A stretch of DNA of 46,480 bases. Source: CAVPXC01 sp963709505 (GTDB lineage: Bacteria > Chloroflexota > Anaerolineae > JAAEKA01). The notes under the pieces were generated by a model. That model was given only the letters and a program-made list of their open reading frames with translations, had not been told where the DNA came from and made no database searches. Both the position numbers and the translations under genes were made by a program. Where the stretch lies: positions 1 to 46,480 of the forward strand of contig CAVPXC010000023.1 of the NCBI GenBank assembly GCA_963709505.1. Reading direction: 5' to 3'. This document shows positions 41,467-46,480 of this stretch, in pieces; the stretch's first letter is position 1; each line of letters begins with the position of its first letter.

Positions 41467-42378
41467 CTACTGGCCAACTTCCTCGACAACTGGCTGGACC
41501 AGGGGAGCGGACCGCTTGAGGGGATCGAGCCAGGTAGGCGCCAACTGAACCTCGAGGGTGCCGCCACGCGGGCAGGCTTGTACGCACTCCAGGCAGCCGA
41601 TGCAGTTGGTGCTCACGGCGTTCTTAGCATTGGCGACGTCGATGCCTACGGGGCAGGGGACGTTGCACAGGGCGCATCCTTTGCAGCTATCCGCATTGCG
41701 GCGGATGCGCAGGAAGCTGACGTGACCCAATAAGCTCATCAGGCCGCCCAACGGGCAAAGATAACGACACCAGAAGCGCTGGATCAGCAGCGAGCCGGTT
41801 ACGATTATCGCGACGATCAGATAGGCCGGCCAGAACTCGGCCAGATTTAAGTTGAACAGCCACTCCAGCCCAAACAGGGTGCGGTAGGGATCGAAGCCTG
41901 CAAACCACAGCTTGACCGTGCTCACGGTCATGAACAAGATCAGCCCCAGGGTGACAAAACGGCCATAGCGCAGAATGTGATCGGCCTTGGCCGGTACCTT
42001 GACCTCAGGCAGATGCAGGGCCTTGCGCAGCCAGGTGAGTGCGTCCTGCAAGGCGCCAAAGGGGCACACCCAGCCGCAGAAGCTGCTACCGGCCAGCACA
42101 ATGCCGATCAGTAGGCCCGCGCCCAAGATCAAGTTCGAGAGATGGGTCTTGGGCACGAATTGCCCGGTGGTGATGAAACGCCAAAGAGTCTCGACAGCAC
42201 CGAACGGGCAAAGCGCATCGATTGAGGCTGTCTGGCCACTGCCTTCCACCAGATTGTGACGTACACTCATTGCCAGGATCAGACCGACGAACACGGCCTG
42301 ACTGATACGACGAAGCCGGGCCGTCCAGTTAGGTCGCCGGGGACGGCGGCGGGTACGAGGAAGAGCTGTCGCTGACAT
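41467..42378 (-). CDS. NapH-like membrane polyferredoxin
   Basis: This encodes 303 residues; GGAAGGAG lies 13 bases before the ATG at 42378. There are about five membrane segments. Three CP motifs lie at membrane edges (ALCPFGAVETLW, CGWVCPFGALQDAL, CRYLCPLGGLMSLL), followed by two [4Fe-4S] clusters of ferredoxin type: CKGCALCNVPCPVGID and CIGCLECVQACPRGG. This is the NapH/NosR/CcoG-like family that moves electrons across or along the membrane. The basic N-terminus is cytoplasmic. It lies between the secreted Met/His-rich protein and the helical-module protein on the same strand. Confidence 0.88.
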   Translation of the reverse strand: MSATALPRTRRRPRRPNWTARLRRISQAVFVGLILAMSVRHNLVEGSGQTASIDALCPFGAVETLWRFITTGQFVPKTHLSNLILGAGLLIGIVLAGSSFCGWVCPFGALQDALTWLRKALHLPEVKVPAKADHILRYGRFVTLGLILFMTVSTVKLWFAGFDPYRTLFGLEWLFNLNLAEFWPAYLIVAIIVTGSLLIQRFWCRYLCPLGGLMSLLGHVSFLRIRRNADSCKGCALCNVPCPVGIDVANAKNAVSTNCIGCLECVQACPRGGTLEVQLAPTWLDPLKRSAPLVQPVVEEVGQ

Positions 42379-42410
42379 GATCGATTTTTACTCCTTCCAA
42401 CCTGAAGATC

Positions 42411-42458
42411 GCTCGGGCCGGTCTGTGCGCAGCCTCCCGTGAGGGACCGACCGTGCCC
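42411..42458. repeat. CTCGGTCGGTC hairpin, copy flanking the polyferredoxin gene (right)
   Basis: Gctcgggccggtctgtgcgc and cctcccgtgagggaccgacc form the inverted counterpart of the repeat at 41397-41443, with only a few mismatches. Confidence 0.8.
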
Positions 42459-42607
42459 GTCCGCGGTACTCAGAGCACGTTTCCAGCCTAACAAAATGAT
42501 GTGGAGATCCTGTGGAGAGGCTGTGGGGATGTGATGGGGATCGGACAGCGAGTATCAGTGAGCACAAGGAGCGCAGGGTCGAGATAGAGCAAGTCAGCGT
42601 AAAGCAA

Positions 42608-42640
42608 GAAAGGACCTTTCTCGGAAGAAAGGTCCTTTCT
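42608..42640. repeat. AAAGGACC palindrome, third copy
   Basis: Aaaggacctttctc and aagaaaggtccttt form a hairpin of the family at 12572-12668. It lies between the secreted protein gene and the polyferredoxin gene, so it may attenuate transcription. Nothing else is visible in 42459-42675. Confidence 0.75.
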
Positions 42641-42675
42641 CGTAAATCGATCAAGTGAGTCGACTGACCGGCTGA

Positions 42676-43311
42676 TTACTGCCAGCGGCCGTTCATACCC
42701 TTGCCCATCGACGAGTGCTGGGCGTTATGGGCGGCCATGCCCATCCCTTGGCCCATACCCTGACCCTGAGCCTGGCGGCCGCGCATCTGTTGGCCAGAGC
42801 CCGTGCCGGTTCCGTCACAGCTTCCATTGCCATTCGGTTCCCATGGCTGCGCCGTCTTTGCGGTTACCATCGCCTGCATGCGAGCTTGCATCGTATCGGC
42901 ATCCGCCTGGGTAATCTTGCCGTCGGCCACGGCCTGGGCAATGAACTCGGCCCGAGGCGCCAGGAAGGCGTCGACCAGGTCCTGCACGGCGACGTTGTTG
43001 GCCTCGGCTACTTCTGCCAAGGTCCTGCCGCTCTGCAGCTCGGCCACCAAGTCAGCTTGTTCCATACTAAGTGTCTCGGCTGCGACGGCAACCATTGACT
43101 GTTCCGGCCCGGCCCAGGCACCCTTGACGGCCAAGCCGTAGCCCGGTCCGGTACCACCACCGCCGCGTCCATAACGGTTGGCCTCCGCATTGCCCGTGGC
43201 GGCCTGATTGGCCGGACCGGGGCCCTGTGCAAGGGCTGCGCCTGCGAACATGGTTACCGCCGACAAGGCCATGATTGTTCCAACCAGCGCTGCGCGCTTC
43301 CAATTCTTCAT
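42676..43311 (-). CDS. Secreted Met/His-rich protein
   Basis: This encodes 211 residues. The signal peptide is MKNWKRAALVGTIMALSAVT followed by MFAGAALAQG. Two helical modules follow (LVAELQSGRTLAEVAEANNV with AVQDLVDAFL; AQAVADGKITQADADTMQAR), similar to the modules of the membrane protein at 40613. The C-terminus is Gln/Gly/Met/His-rich (GQGMGQGMGMAAHNAQHSSM, GKGMNGRW) and recalls copper-binding periplasmic proteins. The Met/Gly stretch echoes that in the sensor kinase. It is the first gene of the minus-strand series 43311-38297. Metal binding is inferred. Confidence 0.7.
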   Translation of the reverse strand: MKNWKRAALVGTIMALSAVTMFAGAALAQGPGPANQAATGNAEANRYGRGGGGTGPGYGLAVKGAWAGPEQSMVAVAAETLSMEQADLVAELQSGRTLAEVAEANNVAVQDLVDAFLAPRAEFIAQAVADGKITQADADTMQARMQAMVTAKTAQPWEPNGNGSCDGTGTGSGQQMRGRQAQGQGMGQGMGMAAHNAQHSSMGKGMNGRWQ

Positions 43312-43460
43312 CGTATCACCTCTCTCGTTTCATTGGGCTACCGGTGTTCTGTCCGGGCGCCATTTGCGGGTTGACTTCACTGCATTCTTGCAGTTGTCGT
43401 CCGTATCTAAGATCAGTATAGCAGCCGGTTATGGAGAAGCCGTGGAGAAGTGAGGGAGAA

Positions 43461-43597
43461 TGATGAACTATGAGTGATGAGTGATGAATGGGGTGGAGGG
43501 TGGAGAGTGGAGGGTGGAGAGTGGAGAGTGGAGAGTGACCGATCACCGCTGAGCACTCCGCACTCTTCACTCTCCACTCTCCACCCTCCACTCTCTA
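43461..43597. repeat. Heptamer hairpin element, family C, copy 2
   Basis: GGAGAGT/GGAGGGT units (tggagagtggagggtggaga) face inverted units (cactctccactctccaccct). A few GATGAAC-type units precede them. The right arm supplies the stop codon of the LysE-type gene (cta at 43595-43597). Confidence 0.85.
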
Positions 43598-44245
43598 ACC
43601 CTTTAGCCCCTGCCAGACCAAAAGCAGGCCAAGGCCGATCAGAACGAGGCCAAGCACAATGAGGATGCGGCGGTACCAGGTGGTGTTGAGGCGGTGGGAT
43701 TGGCTGTGGATGAGTGCGGCCACTGCAACCTTCGAACCGACGAGGGTGATGTAGAAACCGGCTAGAAAAGCTAGAGCCTGCACCGGCGACTGGTTGTAGG
43801 CCGCAATCAGCGTCGGTCCACCCACGGTCGCCCAGAAGAGCCAGGGATGGGGACTCAGCGCATTGACCGTCGCCCCGCGTAGCAGCGACCGGCGACGGGT
43901 GTCGACAGGCCTGTCCACGATCGCAGCCGCTTCGGTAGCGGCGGCCGTGAGGGCCATTTGCGCCAGATCGACCTTACGAGCCGAGCGAATGGTCTCCCAG
44001 CCCAGGAAGATCACGTATAAACCGCCCACGACGCCAACCGCCCCGAGCGCCCAGGAGGGAAGGCGATCCAGCACGAGCAGGGTCAACAGAATGATGGGCA
44101 CGTCAGACAGAAACGGCGCCATCGCTACGCGCAACCCCTGCCAGAACCCCCCACGCAGCGTCGTGGTAATCACCAACATCATTAGCGGCCCCGGACTGAA
44201 GCCGGCGGACAGGCCGAGGGTGAGGCCGAGGAGGAGGGAGGGCAT
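43595..44245 (-). CDS. LysE/RhtB-family exporter
   Basis: I choose the ATG at 44245 (216 residues), where the typical start LLLGLTLGLSAGFSPGPLMM begins. There are five or six membrane segments, with the family motif AGFSPGP in the first and NPHPWLFW-like LSPHPWLFWATVGG in the middle. LysE-type proteins export amino acids or related small molecules. The frame is open for another 77 codons upstream through the heptamer array, and no ribosome-binding site is seen before 44245, so the true start is uncertain. Its stop lies in another heptamer array. Confidence 0.82.
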   Translation of the reverse strand: MPSLLLGLTLGLSAGFSPGPLMMLVITTTLRGGFWQGLRVAMAPFLSDVPIILLTLLVLDRLPSWALGAVGVVGGLYVIFLGWETIRSARKVDLAQMALTAAATEAAAIVDRPVDTRRRSLLRGATVNALSPHPWLFWATVGGPTLIAAYNQSPVQALAFLAGFYITLVGSKVAVAALIHSQSHRLNTTWYRRILIVLGLVLIGLGLLLVWQGLKG

Positions 44246-44250
44246 GGGCG

Positions 44251-44526
44251 GAGAGTGCTGAGTGATGAGTGATGAGCGATGAACGATGAATGGGGAGCGG
44301 AGAGCGGAGAGCGATGAGTGATGAGTGATGAACGATGAACGATGAATGGGGAGCGGAGAGCGGAGAGCGATGAACGATGAACGATGAACGATGAATGGGG
44401 AACGGAGAACGAGAGACGATGAACGATGAACGATGAACGATGAACGATGAACGATGAGTGGCGGATAACCCATCAAGGCTCATCGCTCTCCGCTCCCCAT
44501 TCATCGTTCATCACTCATCGTTCATC
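44251..44526. repeat. Large heptamer hairpin array, family D
   Basis: More than twenty GATGAAC/GATGAGT units, mixed with ggagcgga-type blocks, are followed by inverted units at 44478-44526 (cattcatcgttcatcactca). It fills the whole gap between two genes: the last codons of the upstream gene (SDER, stop) are made of repeat units, and its other end lies six bases from the LysE-type ATG. Confidence 0.9.
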
Positions 44527-44829
44527 ACTACGATGGATCCACCAGCCGGCTAAGAGGGTGACCACGAGCGCGATGCCTGAACCGAACAGGATGGCAGTGA
44601 AGGTGAGCGAGCTGCGCGCGGCGGGTACAAGGATCCAGAAGCCTGCCAGAACGGCGGTCAAGGGCACGAGCGCGGCCAGCGCCAGGGTGACGGCCAGCTG
44701 TCTGTTGGCTGTCACCTCTTCGCCGCTGAGTTGGCGGTTTAGCCGCCAGAGTACCACAAAAGGATAGACCAGGCCTATCAGAATCAGGGATAGACCCGTA
44801 ATAAGCGCCAATGGCGTCGGGTTGCTCAT
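44515..44829 (-). CDS. Small membrane protein with three segments
   Basis: This encodes 104 residues from the ATG at 44829, which overlaps the histidine phosphatase stop (ATGA). Hydrophobic segments lie at about 8-30, 45-70 and 76-97, with a charged loop NRQLSGEEVTANRQ between the first two. I do not recognise the family. The last four residues and the stop come from the heptamer array. Position and overlap suggest an operon with the two phosphatases. Confidence 0.65.
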   Translation of the reverse strand: MSNPTPLALITGLSLILIGLVYPFVVLWRLNRQLSGEEVTANRQLAVTLALAALVPLTAVLAGFWILVPAARSSLTFTAILFGSGIALVVTLLAGWWIHRSDER

Positions 44830-45523
44830 TCGCTCTTTCCTTCCCGGACAAGCGGCCGCGGGCCTGCGCCTTCGGCGTTGGACACCTGGAAGCCGCTGTC
44901 CAGGTGTGCGGTGTCGTTGTAGCTGATCAGCCGCAGCGCGCCGTGATCGACTTGAACGATGCTCAGGGCGGTGTTGCCGCCGATGGCGATTCGGTGCAAT
45001 TGAGTCAGGCTGGCGTCCAGCACAGACGCTACCAGGCTGCGCAGTGCGGCGCCGTGGGTGACGACCAAAACCGTCTGGCCGGGGTGACGAGCGATGATCG
45101 CATCGACTGCCGCCTGCAGGCGCTCGTGCACTCGGCGTAGGTCTCGCCGCCGCCTCGCCGAATGTCCTGGCCAGCAAACATAGCAGCCACCTGTTCGGGG
45201 AACTGGATAGTGATGTCTTCCCAGGTCAGGCCCGTCCACGCGCCAATGTCCGACTCGCGCAGGTCGGGCTCAGGCAACGGCTCGAGCCCGAGCATGTCGC
45301 CGACAATCTCGGCGGTCTCGAAGGCGCGCGACAGGTCACTGCTATAGATGGCCTCGATCGGGTAGGATCTCAGCCGGCGAGCGACGACCTGCGCCTGCTG
45401 GCGGCCGCGTTCGGTCAGCAGGGTGTTGGCATCCTGTCCCTGCCAGCGGCCGGTGAGATTCCATTCCGTCTCGCCGTGGCGCAGGAGAATGAGCGTGGTC
45501 TTGTCAGCGCCGTTACCGGGCAT
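44826..45523 (-). pseudogene. Histidine phosphatase family protein, one frameshift
   Basis: From the ATG at 45523 the frame holds LILLRHGETEWNLTGRWQGQ (catalytic RHG), IYSSDLSRAFETAEIV and RGGGETYAE, then breaks near 45135, where one G appears lost. The rest (VHERLQAAVDAIIARHPGQT, VLVVTHGAALRSLVASVL with the second catalytic His) continues in the next frame to 44826. Repaired, it is about 232 residues. These are phosphoglycerate-mutase-like phosphatases; the substrate may be alpha-ribazole phosphate, a sugar phosphate or other. It overlaps the upstream paralogue by 11 bases. Confidence 0.82.
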
Positions 45524-46172
45524 GGGTCGCCTCGAGGTGTCCCGTATCGGGCAGCGATAGCACGGTCACGTGCCCGCCGTTGACTTGGATGGCCGTCACC
45601 GAAGTATTGGGGATGTGACCGCGGCGGGGGTCGGATGGATCGAGCGGGCCGGTGACGCCGCTGAGAAGGCAAGCTCGCACGTTGCCGCCGTGGGTGACCA
45701 CGGCGACGGTCTGGCCGGGATGGCAAGCGTGTAAATCGGCGGCAGCCTGCAGCGTCCACGCCTGGAACGTGAAGAAGCCTTCGCCGCCGCCGCGGGACGC
45801 GTTGGGATCCAGCCGAGTAGCGGCCCAATCTTGGGGAAAACGCTCCTGGATCTCTGCGAGAGTCAGACCATGCCATTTACCCATATCGATCTCGCGCCAA
45901 CGTTTATCCGGTTCCGGTGATTTCCCCAAAGTGGCAGCAACGATTTCCGCCGTCTCCACGGCGCGCAGCAGGTCACTGCTGTAGAGGGCGCTCACCGTGG
46001 CGCTACGTAGCCGCTCGGCCAGACGGGCGGCTTGCCAGCGTCCCTGCTCAGTGAGGCCGGCGGCCTGCAGCGACGTGCCCTGCACGCGTCCCTCGACGTT
46101 CCATTGGCTCTCGCCGTGGCGGCAGAGCAGCAACGTAGTAGGCGAGTTAGCTTTTTGATCTGTAGCGTTCAT
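45513..46172 (-). CDS. Histidine phosphatase family protein
   Basis: This encodes 219 residues from the ATG at 46172. The signature LLCRHGESQWNVEGRVQGTS, ALYSSDLLRAVETAEIVAAT, REIDMGKWHGLTLAEI and VAVVTHGGNVRACLLSGVTG form a complete set of catalytic residues. It is a tandem paralogue of the next gene, and both keep the RGGGE motif. A role in cobalamin (CobC-like) or sugar-phosphate dephosphorylation is possible; no other pathway gene is near. Confidence 0.9.
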   Translation of the reverse strand: MNATDQKANSPTTLLLCRHGESQWNVEGRVQGTSLQAAGLTEQGRWQAARLAERLRSATVSALYSSDLLRAVETAEIVAATLGKSPEPDKRWREIDMGKWHGLTLAEIQERFPQDWAATRLDPNASRGGGEGFFTFQAWTLQAAADLHACHPGQTVAVVTHGGNVRACLLSGVTGPLDPSDPRRGHIPNTSVTAIQVNGGHVTVLSLPDTGHLEATHAR

Positions 46173-46190
46173 TGATATTCACATGACATG

Positions 46191-46220
46191 TCACGACAAG
46201 TCACGACAAGTCACGACAAG
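46191..46220. repeat. 10-base direct repeat
   Basis: Three exact copies of TCACGACAAG, preceded by catgacatg and followed by tcgg. They lie 20 bases upstream of the histidine phosphatase gene that starts at 46172 on the minus strand. They may be a binding site array or simple slippage. Confidence 0.75.
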
Positions 46221-46250
46221 TCGGCCCCGTCGTTATGATACGGGACAAAA

Positions 46251-46322
46251 GAACCGCCCTGTCGCAAAGGCTGCAAAGACATCCCAGAGGCAGGCTTTGC
46301 GTTCTTTGCGACTTGGCGGTTC
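46251..46322. repeat. GCAAAG inverted repeat
   Basis: The left arm ccgccctgtcgcaaaggctg with caaag and the right arm ctttgcgttctttgcgactt with ggcgg pair with interruptions. The gcaaag words recur about every nine bases. No gene is seen from 46173 to the window end. Confidence 0.6.
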
Positions 46323-46405
46323 CAAGAGGTGTGTGGAAGCGCATTCTATCCCGGAAGGCGTGAATGTGCAAAACTGCGCAGATGGCGTGTTCCGACGCTC
46401 CAAGT

Positions 46406-46452
46406 GTTGCAGGTTGCAGGTTGCACGTCTTCTGCGACCTGCAACCTGCAAG
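46406..46452. repeat. Heptamer hairpin element, family A, copy at the window end
   Basis: Left arm ttgcaggttgcaggttgcac, centre gtcttct, right arm gcgacctgcaacctgcaagc. Same orientation and centre as the copy at 9697-9755. Confidence 0.8.
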
Positions 46453-46480
46453 CTATGTGGCGTTGAAAAGTGATTGCATA

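Noticed and set aside
40613..41587. Longer start for the helical-module protein including an Arg/Pro-rich N-terminus
   Set aside because: The extra residues are encoded by the hairpin repeat at 41397-41443 and by the neighbouring gene's end; the ATG at 41365 precedes a normal membrane anchor.
1..46480. tRNA, rRNA or insertion sequence genes
   Set aside because: No TPsiC-loop-containing cloverleaf, rRNA signature or transposase motif was recognised by eye on either strand.

Overview
The window is about 60% G+C and reads as a chromosomal stretch of a Chloroflexota-type bacterium (Anaerolineae/Caldilineae-like). That placement is inference from gene content: DUF951, a YqeC-MocA fusion with YqeB, a FAD/2Fe-2S fused molybdenum hydroxylase subunit, a NapH-like polyferredoxin with a companion helical-repeat protein, and dense intergenic hairpin repeats. 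No rRNA, tRNA, phage or IS transposase gene was recognised.

Layout. 0.2-4.2 kb: a tentative caspase-like protein, a broken polytopic membrane protein, an AlbA_2/ATPase regulator and a CHAT-like remnant. 4.3-9.5 kb (minus): a ThiF/MoeB-type E1 enzyme, a cystathionine gamma-synthase family enzyme, and a membrane-anchored carboxypeptidase-regulatory-repeat protein running into a DUF4015 glycoside hydrolase. 9.8-13.3 kb: DUF951, MFS transporter, Nif3-like protein, infA, rpsU. 13.6-21.3 kb: YqeC-MocA fusion, cupin, clostripain-family peptidase, HDAC-family deacetylase, MsrA and small membrane proteins. 21.4-27.5 kb (minus): a molybdenum hydroxylase operon in the order MOSC, fused FAD/2Fe-2S subunit, large subunit, three small toxin-antitoxin-like genes, yqeB. 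28-32 kb: feoABC and gpsA. 32-38 kb: a dockerin-like secreted protein, hydrolases, a methyltransferase and several gene remnants. 38.3-43.3 kb (minus): secreted Met/His-rich protein, polyferredoxin, membrane helical-repeat protein, response regulator and histidine kinase, a plausible metal or redox sensing unit. 43.6-46.2 kb: a LysE-type exporter, a small membrane protein and two tandem histidine phosphatases.

The most unusual property is the repeat content. At least seven distinct seven-base units form tandem arrays followed by their own inverted copies, giving long imperfect hairpins. They fill intergenic gaps inside operons, supply stop codons, sit directly before start codons, and in two places lie within coding sequence. 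Because seven is not a multiple of three, copy number sets the reading frame; in the molybdenum hydroxylase large subunit, loss of one unit would join two frames. Several further palindromic families recur at scattered loci.

A second feature is the large number of single-base frame breaks (about a dozen genes), with family-like sequence continuing in another frame. They may be assembly errors or real decay; the sequence alone does not decide. All family names are from recognition of motifs, not from searches.
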